Source: JASHPR01 sp963778075
GTDB lineage: Bacteria; Actinomycetota; Actinomycetes; Streptosporangiales; Streptosporangiaceae
Direction: 5' to 3'
Length of the DNA: 64,000 nucleotides
Assembly (NCBI GenBank): GCA_963778075.1
Contig: CAVZTJ010000004.1
Coordinates: forward strand, 62,001-126,000
Both the position numbers and the translations under genes were made by a program. Shown piece after piece: positions 32,145-40,802 of this stretch. Below the pieces are notes generated by a model. It did no database searches, had not been told where the DNA came from, and was given only the letters and a program-made list of their open reading frames with translations. The stretch's first letter is position 1; every line of letters begins with the position of its first letter.

Positions 32145-33416
32145 TCAGCTCGCCGCGCCCATCGCCCGAGGCCCGCTCACCAGCTGTGGTGCGGCCTTGT
32201 CGGGGAGCGCTGAGCCCGCTCCTGCGACGAGTTCGGGGTCTGACTCGGGGATCAGGTCGGCCGCGGACAGGGCACGGACGGTCTCTTGCACCGGCGTGGG
32301 CGCATTGAGCTCCGCCTCGACCACGCCAAGCTGACTCAGCTTGCGGGCGCTCACCAGAACCCGGCCCTCGAGCGAGCCGATCGTCTTGTTATAGCTGGAC
32401 ACCGCGTTCGTCAGGGCCTTGCCGAGGCCGTCCACGTGCTTGCCCAGGCCCGCGATCCGGTCATACAGCTCTCGTCCCAGGTCGAAAACGGCACGGGCGT
32501 TCTCAGACAGCGCCTCCTGCTGCCAGGCGTACTGCGCCGTGCGCAGCATGGTGATCAGCGTCGTGGGAGTGGCGATGTGCACCCTGTGCGTGATCGCGTA
32601 CTCCAGCAGCGCCGGGTCATGCTCGAGCGCAGGCGCCAGGAAAGCCTCGCCGGGAATGAACAGCACCACGAACTCGGGCGCGGGGCTGAGCGCGGCCCAG
32701 TAGGTCTTGGCGGCCAGCCGGTCCACGTGCTCGCGAAGGTGCCTGGCGTGCGCGTCCAGCCGCTTCTCGCGCACCGAGTCGTCGGTGGCCTCGGCGGCCT
32801 CCAGGTAGGCGGCCAGGGAGACCTTGGAATCCACCACGATGTTCTTCCCGCCCGCCAGCCGAATCACCATGTCCGGGCGCACCAGCCCATCGTCGGTGGT
32901 CACGCTCACCTGCTCGTCAAAGTCGCACCTGGCATTCATGCCGGCCATCTCGGCCACCCGCCGGAGCTGCATCTCGCCCCACCTGCCGCGGGCCTCGGGC
33001 CGGCGCAGCGCCGTGACCAGGGCCTGGGTCTGGGCGCGCAACTCGTCCGAGCTCTGCCGGGCGACCATCACCTGTTCGGCGAGCGCGGCGGCGGACCTGA
33101 TCCTGGCCTCGTCGCTCTCGCGCAGCTGCATCTCCACCCGGGCGAGGGTTTCCCGAAGCGGCTGGACCATGTGCTCCACCGCAGCCTTGCGCGTGTCCAG
33201 CTCGCCCGCCGCCCGGACGTTGGCGGCCTCCAGCCGGCCTGCCGCCATCTCAATGAACCGCCTGCCGCTCTGATCCAGCGCCTCCCCGGCCAGCGCCTGG
33301 AAATGCTCGGCGGCGGCCGTCTCGCCGACCCCTCGGCTCCGTGCGTAGAGGTAGCCGATGAGCGCGCCGAGAGCCGCACCGAGCAGAAGCCCGGCCAGCA
33401 GCGAGATCGTGTTCAT
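32145..33416 (-). CDS. rmuC: RmuC-family DNA recombination protein
   Basis: This 423-residue protein has an N-terminal membrane anchor (LLAGLLLGAALGALIGYLYA), a coiled coil (about 40-140) and the RmuC core: GRWGEMQLRRVAEMAGM, RPDMVIRLAGGKNIVVDSKV (the nuclease-like strand), VLFIPGEAFLAPALE, THRVHIATPTTLITMLR. RmuC proteins limit inversions at short inverted repeats. ATG 33416 begins the anchor. A much longer frame continues upstream but is the antisense of ychF and is rejected. Confidence 0.93.
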   Translation of the reverse strand: MNTISLLAGLLLGAALGALIGYLYARSRGVGETAAAEHFQALAGEALDQSGRRFIEMAAGRLEAANVRAAGELDTRKAAVEHMVQPLRETLARVEMQLRESDEARIRSAAALAEQVMVARQSSDELRAQTQALVTALRRPEARGRWGEMQLRRVAEMAGMNARCDFDEQVSVTTDDGLVRPDMVIRLAGGKNIVVDSKVSLAAYLEAAEATDDSVREKRLDAHARHLREHVDRLAAKTYWAALSPAPEFVVLFIPGEAFLAPALEHDPALLEYAITHRVHIATPTTLITMLRTAQYAWQQEALSENARAVFDLGRELYDRIAGLGKHVDGLGKALTNAVSSYNKTIGSLEGRVLVSARKLSQLGVVEAELNAPTPVQETVRALSAADLIPESDPELVAGAGSALPDKAAPQLVSGPRAMGAAS

Positions 33417-33556
33417 ATCTCGCCATGCTTGCAGCCTCTGCCGACAGTTTCCGCCACGACACGCCCGGGCCCGCCGGGGCGCTTCAAACCCGCATGTCCG
33501 CGTATCGGCCATTGCGCCGCTGGTGCGCAGGGGCCGGGGGACGGCGGGGGTGCGCC

Positions 33557-33562
33557 TAGACT
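33557..33562 (+). promoter_or_regulatory. -10 element of ychF (leaderless)
   Basis: TAGACT lies 7 nt before GTG 33570. Confidence 0.55.
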
Positions 33563-33569
33563 CGCCCGG

Positions 33570-34661
33570 GTGAGCCTGTCCATCGGCATCGTCGGCCTGC
33601 CCAACGTCGGCAAGTCCACCCTGTTCAACGCGCTGACCAGAGCGACCGTGCTGGCGTCGAACTACCCGTTCGCGACGATAGAGCCCAACGTCGGAATCGT
33701 CGGCATCCCGGATCCGCGGCTCGACGCGCTGGCCGGCCTGTACGACTCGGCCAGAATCGTCCCGGCCACGGTCAGGTTCGTGGACATCGCGGGCCTGGTC
33801 CGCGGCGCCTCGCAGGGACAGGGCCTGGGCAACCAGTTCCTCGCGCACATCCGGGAGACCGACGCGATCTGCCAGGTGGTCCGCGTGTTCACCGACGCGG
33901 ACGTGAGCCACGTCGACGGCGGAGTATCGCCGGAGCGGGACATCGAGACGGTGGTCACCGAGCTGATCCTGGCCGACCTGCAGACCCTGGAGAAGGCCGT
34001 GCCGCGGCTGGCGAAGGAAGCGAAGTTCTCCAAGGATCCGGCGCGGTTGCGGGCCGCCGACGCAGCGGCCAAGGCCGAGAGGGTGCTCGACGGCGGGACG
34101 ACGCTGTTCGCCGGGGCCGCGGCGGCCGGGATCGACGTGGCCGACGTGCGCGAGCTGCAGCTGCTGACGGCGAAGCCGTTCGTGTACGCGTTCAACGAGG
34201 ACGAGGCAGAGCTTGCCGACTCGGAGCTGCGAAAGCGACTTGCGGAGCTGGTGGCGCCCGCAGAGTCGGTGTTCCTTGACGCGAAGACCGAGGCCGAGCT
34301 CGCCGAGCTGTCCGAGGACGAGGCCGCCGAGCTGATGGCCGGCCTCGGGCTCGGTGAGCCGGGGCTGGCCCAGCTCGCCAAGGCCGGATTCGCGGCGCTC
34401 GGCCTGTCGACGTTCCTCACCGCGGGCCCGAAGGAGGCACGGGCGTGGACGATCCGCTCCGGCGCGACCGCGCCGGAGGCCGCCGGCGTGATCCACACCG
34501 ACTTCCAGCGCGGGTTCATCAAGGCCGAGGTCGTCTCGTTCGATGACCTGATGGCCGCGGGCTCGATGGCCGCCGCCCGGGCCGCCGGCAAGGTCCGCAT
34601 CGAGGGCAGGGACTACGTGATGCGCGACGGCGACGTCGTCGAGTTCCGGTTCAATGTATAG
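33570..34661 (+). CDS. ychF: Ribosome-binding ATPase YchF
   Basis: This 363-residue Obg-family P-loop NTPase has G1 GLPNVGKSTLFNALT, G3 DIAGLVRGASQGQGLGNQFL and a coiled-coil A domain (about 130-200). The NxxE replacement of the usual NKxD motif (FNEDE) marks the YchF subgroup that prefers ATP. It also has a C-terminal TGS domain (TAGPKEARAWTIRSG, DFQRGFIKAEVVSFDDL, RDGDVVEFRFN). It binds ribosomes and affects stress and redox responses. GTG 33570 is set by the start of the P-loop strand and the -10 at 33557. Conserved downstream of the ispH block as in mycobacteria. Confidence 0.96.
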   Translation: MSLSIGIVGLPNVGKSTLFNALTRATVLASNYPFATIEPNVGIVGIPDPRLDALAGLYDSARIVPATVRFVDIAGLVRGASQGQGLGNQFLAHIRETDAICQVVRVFTDADVSHVDGGVSPERDIETVVTELILADLQTLEKAVPRLAKEAKFSKDPARLRAADAAAKAERVLDGGTTLFAGAAAAGIDVADVRELQLLTAKPFVYAFNEDEAELADSELRKRLAELVAPAESVFLDAKTEAELAELSEDEAAELMAGLGLGEPGLAQLAKAGFAALGLSTFLTAGPKEARAWTIRSGATAPEAAGVIHTDFQRGFIKAEVVSFDDLMAAGSMAAARAAGKVRIEGRDYVMRDGDVVEFRFNV

Positions 34662-34733
34662 CGCCCGTGACGCTGACGGGGATGCCCCTGCTCCGCACGG
34701 GCCGCATCCCATAACAGCGGCCCGGCGCTGGCA

Positions 34734-34739
34734 TAGCCT
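34734..34739 (+). promoter_or_regulatory. -10 element of the DinB gene (leaderless)
   Basis: TAGCCT lies 6 nt before GTG 34746. Confidence 0.45.
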
Positions 34740-34745
34740 TGCATC

Positions 34746-35399
34746 GTGATCGACGGCGACAGCAGGAACCGGGACGTCCTGTCCGGCCCGTGGGCGGACC
34801 AGGAGCCTGGGTACGCCGATGCGAAATCGAGCCTGCACAGCAGCCTGCGGTCGGTGCGCGAAACGATGCTCTCGAAACTCGAAGGGCTCTCCGAGTACGA
34901 CATCCGCCGGCCGCTAACCCCGACCGGAACGAATCTCCTCGGCCTCATCAAGCACCTGTCAATCGTCGAGGCCAGGTACTTCGGCGAGACCTTCGGGCGT
35001 CCGTTCCCCGAGCACGTGCGCTGGTGGGTCGAAGACGACGACGAAAACGCCGGCATGTGGGCCACCGAGGGCGAGTCGCGCGCCGAGGTAATCGGCTGGT
35101 ATCAGCGCGCGGCAGCCCACGCGGACGCGACCATCGACGCCCTCGCCCTCGACTCGCCCGGGCGGGTGCCCTGGTGGACGTTCATTCCTAGCGTCCCGCT
35201 TTTCAACATCCTGGTCCACGTGATCTCGGAGACGAACCGGCACGCCGGGCACGCCGACATCCTGCGCGAGCAACTGGACGGCGCAGCAAAGATAGCTACC
35301 GATAACCCGAATCTGCCGAAGCACGACGCGGCCTGGTGGGAGAACTATCGAGCGCGGGTCGAGCAGGCCGCGAGGGCAGCCGGGCCGGATAAGCCCTGA
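34746..35399 (+). CDS. DinB-family (DUF664) protein
   Basis: This 217-residue four-helix-bundle protein has LHSSLRSVRETMLSKLEGLS, LGLIKHLSIVEARYFGETFG (first His ligand) and LVHVISETNRHAGHADILRE (two further His ligands). It matches the DUF664 branch of DinB/YfiT-like metalloproteins. These bind Zn or Ni and often act as thiol (mycothiol or bacillithiol) transferases. The substrate is unknown. The GTG start at 34746 has a -10 box 6 nt upstream. Confidence 0.86.
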   Translation: MIDGDSRNRDVLSGPWADQEPGYADAKSSLHSSLRSVRETMLSKLEGLSEYDIRRPLTPTGTNLLGLIKHLSIVEARYFGETFGRPFPEHVRWWVEDDDENAGMWATEGESRAEVIGWYQRAAAHADATIDALALDSPGRVPWWTFIPSVPLFNILVHVISETNRHAGHADILREQLDGAAKIATDNPNLPKHDAAWWENYRARVEQAARAAGPDKP

Positions 35400-35472
35400 A
35401 ACCGGGCTGTTCGGCAGACTGCCCTTGACAACCTGTGATCATCTGCCGACCGCTACTGTGCCGGGTTCTGGT

Positions 35473-36153
35473 TCAACGTGTAGCGCCCGCGGCGGTGAGC
35501 ACGGCGAGAATCATCGTGGTTATGGCCGCCAAACCGTGGCTGGCGGGGATGAGGATCGCCAAGTGCGCCCGCCGCTGCCGCGCGGCCCTGGACGGGGCTT
35601 CGCGTGCCCGGGCAACCACGTCCTCGACGAGCTGGCTGAGCAGCACGTCATCGGTGAGTGCACGATTGAGCATCTCGTCGGTGGGCCCGCCGGTCAGTGC
35701 TTCTTCGGCGGAGGCGGCGAACGCGTCGTCATCTGCCGGGCGGCCCGCGCCCGCCTCGTCCGGGCCGGCGCCGGGATCGGCGCGGTGGGCGGGGAACGGC
35801 GTCCAGACCGTGACCGTGGACACGCCGAGCCCGATCACCACCATCAGCAGGCCGACGGCCAGCCAGGCCAGGACGATCCAGCGGGTAGCCAGATAGCTGA
35901 CCCACACCAGCAGCCCGGTGCTGGCCATGCCGAAGTGCGCGAAGACCACCTTGGGGGCCAGCCGGTCGCTGGCGCGCTGCCGCCGCATGCCGCCGCGGGC
36001 GATCCAGGTGCGGAGCATGTATCCGCCGCTGACGGCGTCGAACAGCCAGGTGCCGAGCGTGACGAAGGCAAGCGTCCGGCCGGGCGCAGCGGCCGCGCCC
36101 GAGCGGATGTACTCCAAACCAGCTAACGCGGCTGCCTCGGTCGCAACGGTCAT
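35473..36153 (-). CDS. Membrane protein of unknown function
   Basis: This 226-residue protein has three predicted helices in the first half (TLAFVTLGTWLFDAVSGGYM, VVFAHFGMASTGLLVWVSYL, WIVLAWLAVGLLMVVIGLGV) and a fourth at the C-terminus (HGLAAITTMILAVLTAAGA). A 90-residue acidic cytosolic segment rich in Asp/Glu lies between (GPTDEMLNRALTDDVLLSQL). I do not recognise the family. ATG 36153 has GGGAGAGG upstream. A far longer open frame to 37239 is antisense to the peptidase gene and is rejected. It is divergent from ptrB. Confidence 0.7.
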   Translation of the reverse strand: MTVATEAAALAGLEYIRSGAAAAPGRTLAFVTLGTWLFDAVSGGYMLRTWIARGGMRRQRASDRLAPKVVFAHFGMASTGLLVWVSYLATRWIVLAWLAVGLLMVVIGLGVSTVTVWTPFPAHRADPGAGPDEAGAGRPADDDAFAASAEEALTGGPTDEMLNRALTDDVLLSQLVEDVVARAREAPSRAARQRRAHLAILIPASHGLAAITTMILAVLTAAGATR

Positions 36154-36280
36154 GGCCTCTCCCGGGGTGATGGCAGCGTATCCGCCCGAGTGCGGCCGGA
36201 CCATACCATCGCGGCGGCGCCCCGTTCCGGCCCAAGAAGAGTCCGGGGCACCGGCGGTCACGCGGTCGTCCGCGCCTTCA

Positions 36281-36286
36281 TAGACT
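36281..36286 (+). promoter_or_regulatory. -10 element of ptrB (leaderless)
   Basis: TAGACT lies 8 nt before ATG 36295. Confidence 0.5.
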
Positions 36287-36294
36287 CCAGAGCC

Positions 36295-38430
36295 ATGAGC
36301 ACCGAGCCAGCGAGCACCTCCGCCGACAGCCCCGAGCCGCCGGCCGCCCGGCGGGTCCGCCAGGAGCGCACCTTCCATGGCGACACGTTCGTTGACGAGT
36401 ACGCGTGGCTGGCCGACAAGGAAAGGCCGGAGACGATCGCCTTCCTCGAGGCGGAGAACGCCTACACCGAGGCGCTGACGGCGGGCCAGGAGGGCCTGCG
36501 CGAGGCCATCTTCGGCGAGATCAAGGCGCGGACTAAGGAAACCGACCTGTCCGTGCCCAGCCGCAAGGGCGGCTGGTGGTACTACGTGCGGACGATCGAG
36601 GGGCAGCAGTACCCGGTGTTCTGCCGCCGGGCCGTCCGCCCGGACGACGCCGAGCCGCCGGTGAGCGAGGATGGCGCGCCGCTGAACGGCGAGGAGGTGC
36701 TGCTGGACGGCAACGAGCTGGCGGGCGACGGGCAGTTCTTCGCGGTCGGCGCGTACAGCGTGAGCCCCGACGGCCGGCTGCTGGCTTATTCCACCGACTT
36801 CTCCGGCGAGGAGCGCTTCACGCTGCGGGTCAAGGACCTGGTGACCGGCGAGACCGGGGCCGACGAGATACCGGACACGTTCTACGGCGCGTCCTGGTCG
36901 CTGCACGGCACGGCGCTGTTCTACACCACGGTCGACGACGCCTGGCGGCCGTTCCGGGTGTGGCGGCACATGGTCGGCACCGCCGCGGCCGACGACGTCC
37001 TGGTCTACGAGGAGAGCGACGAGAAGTTCCGGGTCGGTGTCGGCCTGACCCGCAGCGAGCGCTTCCTGGTCCTGTCCGTGGCGAGCTCGGTGACCAGCGA
37101 GGCGTGGCTGCTCGACGCCGCGCAGCCCGAAGGCCAGTTCACGATCGTGACGCCGCGGCGGCAGGGGATGGAATACCACGTCGACCACCAGATCGCCGCC
37201 GACGGGACGGACCAGCTGCTGATACTGCACAACGACCACGCCGAGAACTTCGAGCTCGATGTCGCGCCGCTATCGGACCCGGCGGCCCGGACGACGCTGA
37301 TCCCGCACCGCGCCGACACACGCCTGCTCGACATGGACGCGTTCGGCCATTACCTGGCGGTGTCGTTCCGCCGGGATGGGCTCACCGGCGTGCGGATCCT
37401 CCCCCGTGGCGGCAGCGAGTACGAGGTCACGTTCCCCGAGCCGATCTTCACCGTGTTCCCCGGCAACAATCCGGAGTACGACTCGAGCACGCTGCGGCTC
37501 CGCTACGTCTCGCTGGTCACGCCGGACTCGGTCTACGACTGCGACATGGCCACCGGCGAGCTCACCCTGCTCAAGCGCCAGCCGGTGCTGCCGCTGCCCG
37601 GCGGGCAGGAGTACCGTCCCGGCGACTACGAGCAGCACCGCGAGTGGGCGACCGCGGCCGACGGCACCCGGATCCCGATCTCGCTGGTGTGCCGCAAGGG
37701 GACTCCCCGCGATGGCAGCTCGCCGTTCCTGCTGTACGGCTACGGCAGCTACGAGATCTCGATGGACCCGAGCTTCTCCATCAGCCGGCTGTCGCTGCTC
37801 GACCGCGGCTTCGGCTACGCGATCGCGCACATCCGCGGCGGCGGGGAGATGGGCCGCCGCTGGTACGAGGACGGCAAGCTGCTGCACAAGAAAAATACCT
37901 TCACCGACTTCGTCGCGTGCGCCGAGCACCTGGCGGGCGCGGGCTGGACGGCGCCGTCCCGGCTGATCGCGCGCGGCGGCTCGGCTGGTGGCCTGCTGAT
38001 GGGCGCGGTCGCGAACATCGCCCCGCAGGACTTCGGCGGCATCGTTGCGCAGGTGCCGTTCGTCGACGCGCTCACCACGATCCTCGACCCGTCGCTGCCG
38101 CTGACCGTGACCGAGTGGGAGGAGTGGGGGGATCCGCTGCACGACGCCAAGGTCTATGCGTACATGAAGTCCTACTCGCCCTACGAGAACGTGACCGCGC
38201 AGACCTACCCGCCGATCTTCGCGGTGACCAGCCTGAACGACACTCGCGTGCTGTACCGCGAGCCCGCCAAGTGGATCGCGCAGCTGCAGGCGGAGGCCAA
38301 GGGCGGCCCGTTCCTGCTGCGGACCGAGATGGTGGCCGGGCACGGGGGCCGAAGCGGCCGGTACGACAAGTGGCATGAGGAGGCGCTGGTCCTCGCCTGG
38401 ATCGTGACCACCGCGGGCGCAGCCGCCTGA
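36295..38430 (+). CDS. ptrB: Oligopeptidase B (S9A prolyl oligopeptidase family)
   Basis: This 711-residue cytosolic serine peptidase has an N-terminal seven-blade propeller gate (about 70-400) and a C-terminal alpha/beta hydrolase domain. Catalytic Ser near 561 is in ARGGSAGGLLMG, Asp near 647 in SLNDTRVLY, and His near 682 in AGHGGRSGRY. LLYGYGSYEISMDPSF and HIRGGGEMGRRWYEDGKLL are typical of oligopeptidase B, which cuts short peptides after Arg or Lys. Start ATG 36295 fits the -10 box at 36281. Length is slightly above E. coli PtrB. Confidence 0.92.
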   Translation: MSTEPASTSADSPEPPAARRVRQERTFHGDTFVDEYAWLADKERPETIAFLEAENAYTEALTAGQEGLREAIFGEIKARTKETDLSVPSRKGGWWYYVRTIEGQQYPVFCRRAVRPDDAEPPVSEDGAPLNGEEVLLDGNELAGDGQFFAVGAYSVSPDGRLLAYSTDFSGEERFTLRVKDLVTGETGADEIPDTFYGASWSLHGTALFYTTVDDAWRPFRVWRHMVGTAAADDVLVYEESDEKFRVGVGLTRSERFLVLSVASSVTSEAWLLDAAQPEGQFTIVTPRRQGMEYHVDHQIAADGTDQLLILHNDHAENFELDVAPLSDPAARTTLIPHRADTRLLDMDAFGHYLAVSFRRDGLTGVRILPRGGSEYEVTFPEPIFTVFPGNNPEYDSSTLRLRYVSLVTPDSVYDCDMATGELTLLKRQPVLPLPGGQEYRPGDYEQHREWATAADGTRIPISLVCRKGTPRDGSSPFLLYGYGSYEISMDPSFSISRLSLLDRGFGYAIAHIRGGGEMGRRWYEDGKLLHKKNTFTDFVACAEHLAGAGWTAPSRLIARGGSAGGLLMGAVANIAPQDFGGIVAQVPFVDALTTILDPSLPLTVTEWEEWGDPLHDAKVYAYMKSYSPYENVTAQTYPPIFAVTSLNDTRVLYREPAKWIAQLQAEAKGGPFLLRTEMVAGHGGRSGRYDKWHEEALVLAWIVTTAGAAA

Positions 38431-38574
38431 CAAGAGCCTTGTCTAACGGGACCCAGCAGGGGCCCACGAGAGTAATATCTCGGCCGCTTCGGCCCCAGTT
38501 CCCCGCATGCCGGGCGCGCCAGGCTGCGGTGCTCCGCTTCGCGTATGAGCGAATAGGCGCAGGTCAGCGGCAGT

Positions 38575-38616
38575 GTCACAGTGACTGTCACACGGGAGCC
38601 TGTCGAATGCTCCCGT
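38575..38616 (+). promoter_or_regulatory. Interlocking palindromes and hairpin before the T4SS-like operon
   Basis: GTCAC-A-GTGAC (38575-38585) and GTGAC-T-GTCAC (38581-38591) overlap, giving three alternating half-sites. Immediately after, ACGGGAGC (38592-38599) pairs with GCTCCCGT (38609-38616) around 9 nt. The first looks like an operator. The second is a terminator for ptrB or an attenuator for the operon that begins at 38648. Confidence 0.55.
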
Positions 38617-38647
38617 CGTAACTGCCACGAGAGGCACGAGGCAAACC

Positions 38648-40435
38648 ATGCGTGGGAAGAAGAACCGAGCCCGCCCGGCCGCGTTTGCGGTCGGGGCGCC
38701 GGACTCGCCCGCGCTTGGCCAGGCGACGCCAGCGGCGCTCCCGAAGACCGGAATGCGGCCGGAGCCGGGGCAGGACGAATGGTGGCCGTGGCTCGAGGGC
38801 GGGGACACGGCGCCAAGGACGAACGCGGCGCCGTGGCCTGACACGCGGAGTCGGGGGCCAGCCCCGCGGCCAAGCACACAGCAGCGGCCAGGGACTGAGC
38901 AGTGGCCCGCCACGGGACGGTTGCCGGAAAGCGGAAGCACGGGCAACGGAGGCTCCGGCAGCGGAAACTGGGGGAGCGGAAGCCCGAGGAACGGCAACCG
39001 GCCGCCGGTGGCGCCTTGGCCAGGGAACGGACACCAGCCAGGGAACGGACACCAGCCAGGGAACGGACACCAGCCAGGAAACGGACACCAGCCAGGAAAC
39101 GGGTACCGGCCAGAGAACGGGCACCGGCAGGAGGCCGCGCGGTGGCCGGGGAACGGCGCGGGACGCCCATATCCCGGATTCGCCGATCCCGGCCCGATTT
39201 CGCGACCCGAGGCCGATCAGATGCCGCGAGGTGTCCAGCAACACGAGGCTTGGGCCTTTCGTCCGCAGAGTGCCGATTGCCCCGCCGATTCGGAGATCGC
39301 CGGCGCGCCTGCCGCCGCATTTGCGCCCTCGGCTGGAGAATGGTGGCCGAATGGGGCAAGGGTGCGCCGCGACTCCTTGCTGCGGAGGCGCAGGAGAGCG
39401 GGCGGAGGTGCGATGGTTCGCAAGGCGACCCTCGATCGCAGCTTGCGGCCAGATGATCTTGTCGCGGCTGATGAGGCGATGCCAGGTGCCACGGAACCCG
39501 CTGAGCAGGTACAGCAGCGCCCGGCGCAGCGGCGAGGCGCCGGCGGCCGCTGGCTGATCTGGACATTCCGCGTGGTGCTCTGGGCGGTCCTGCTCATCAT
39601 CGGTTTTCGCGGAGTGACGTCAATTGTGTCGCCCTATCGGCAGCCCGCCGGGAACGCCGTAAGCGGCACCAATGCCAGCACAACCGATACTGGATTCCCT
39701 ACCAGCATGGCCGAAGCCTTTGCGCTGCAATTCGGGAATGTCTACCTCAACTTCAGTCCGGCCACGGCCGCGCAGCGGGCCAGCGACCTGGTGCCATTCA
39801 TTCCCGTGGGCTCCGATCCGCAGTTCGGCTGGAATGGCGCGGGATCCCAGCAACTCCAGTCCGAGCAGGTCGCCTCGATCTCGGTAACGAATGCTCATTC
39901 TGCCGTTGTCACGCTCCTTGCCCAGGTCAGCAGCGGCCTCATCGAGCTCGGTGTGCCGATCTACACAGCACAAGGGGGGCTCGTCGTCTCCGCCGAGCCG
40001 GCGTTGCTCCCAGGGCCCCAGCGCGCTACCCCGCCGTCATCGTCAAATTCGGCGAGTGACCCTGCGACGGTGACTGCCCTCACCGCCCAGTTGCCGGGCT
40101 TCTTCCGCGCCTACGCCAGCGGCGACCAGGAGGCGCTCGGCCGTTTCCTGGCGCCGGGCGCCGTTGTAACCGGGCTCGGGGGCACCGTGACCTTCGGTTC
40201 CATCTCCGGAATGGAGGTTCCGTCAGGGGGTGCAACACGCAGGATCGCGGTCAGCGTGACGTGGCAGCTCGCCAGTCAGAGCACTAAGGCTCGTGGTCGG
40301 CATTCCCAGAATTCGTCGGTCAATGACGCCTCGGCCGGCCTCGAGATGACCTACGAGATGACCGTCCTGCGCCAGCACGGAAGCTGGTACGTCCAGGCCA
40401 TAGGGCCGTCGGTGACACAGCCGGGGGGACCGTGA
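38648..40435 (+). CDS. TcpC-like conjugation/secretion membrane protein
   Basis: This 595-residue protein has a 300-residue Gly/Pro/Trp-rich cytosolic region with five GNGHQP repeats, one transmembrane helix (WLIWTFRVVLWAVLLIIGFR, near 300-320) and two NTF2-like domains outside: AEAFALQFGNVYLNFSPATA and TAQLPGFFRAYASGDQEALG, the second ending in QHGSWYVQAIGPS. This is the layout of TcpC/Orf13 proteins of Gram-positive conjugation systems (VirB8-related). TcpC localises to the envelope and contacts the channel proteins. ATG 38648 has GAGG 6 nt upstream. It is the first gene of a seven-gene unit with no tra DNA-processing genes next to it. Confidence 0.82.
   Translation: MRGKKNRARPAAFAVGAPDSPALGQATPAALPKTGMRPEPGQDEWWPWLEGGDTAPRTNAAPWPDTRSRGPAPRPSTQQRPGTEQWPATGRLPESGSTGNGGSGSGNWGSGSPRNGNRPPVAPWPGNGHQPGNGHQPGNGHQPGNGHQPGNGYRPENGHRQEAARWPGNGAGRPYPGFADPGPISRPEADQMPRGVQQHEAWAFRPQSADCPADSEIAGAPAAAFAPSAGEWWPNGARVRRDSLLRRRRRAGGGAMVRKATLDRSLRPDDLVAADEAMPGATEPAEQVQQRPAQRRGAGGRWLIWTFRVVLWAVLLIIGFRGVTSIVSPYRQPAGNAVSGTNASTTDTGFPTSMAEAFALQFGNVYLNFSPATAAQRASDLVPFIPVGSDPQFGWNGAGSQQLQSEQVASISVTNAHSAVVTLLAQVSSGLIELGVPIYTAQGGLVVSAEPALLPGPQRATPPSSSNSASDPATVTALTAQLPGFFRAYASGDQEALGRFLAPGAVVTGLGGTVTFGSISGMEVPSGGATRRIAVSVTWQLASQSTKARGRHSQNSSVNDASAGLEMTYEMTVLRQHGSWYVQAIGPSVTQPGGP
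39019..39110 (+). repeat. 18-bp in-frame tandem repeat (GNGHQP)
   Basis: About five copies of an 18-bp unit (CAGGGAACGGACACCAGC phase) in the cytosolic region of the TcpC-like gene. Confidence 0.9.
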
Positions 40436-40514
40436 CAGAACTCCCCGGCGATCTGCATGCGCAGCCAGTCGTGTGTCCAGCCACCCGCACCCTCCAAACC
40501 CCCGGAGTAAAACG

Positions 40515-40769
40515 ATGCAGCAACTGCTTGCCTCGGCACCGCCCCTGGCGCTGAGCACAACCGACCTGGTGACGTATCTGCAAGGCCTCTTCGGGCCGCT
40601 GTTCCTCGGGATCGTCGGCATTGTAGCCATCTTTTTCCTGTTCACCCGCGAGATCATTCGGTTCGTGCAGTTTCTCGTTCTCGCGGTGGCCATCGGCGTC
40701 GTCTTTTACACGCCCGGCATCGTGAAGGCACTAGCTACCGGCATCGCAAGCGCGCTTGGCGTCCACTGA
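40515..40769 (+). CDS. Small two-helix membrane protein of the T4SS-like operon
   Basis: This 84-residue protein has two membrane helices (FGPLFLGIVGIVAIFFLFT and FVQFLVLAVAIGVVFYTPGI) separated by a short charged loop (REIIR). The N-terminus is polar (LSTTDLVTYLQ). Its size, place in the operon and two-helix shape resemble VirB2/TrbC- or VirB3-like subunits and the small proteins of Gram-positive conjugation operons. I see no diagnostic motif, so this is inference. ATG 40515 has GGAG 9 nt upstream. Confidence 0.7.
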   Translation: MQQLLASAPPLALSTTDLVTYLQGLFGPLFLGIVGIVAIFFLFTREIIRFVQFLVLAVAIGVVFYTPGIVKALATGIASALGVH

Positions 40770-40802
40770 GGCCGGTAAGCGAGCCTAAGGAGCGCAGCAG
40801 GG

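Noticed and set aside
33417..34838. N-terminal extension of the rmuC frame through the ychF locus
   Set aside because: It is antisense to the well-supported ychF gene. RmuC begins with its membrane anchor at 33416.
36154..37239. Extension of the membrane-protein frame at 35473-36153 into ptrB
   Set aside because: Antisense to oligopeptidase B. The ribosome site and hydrophobic start support ATG 36153.
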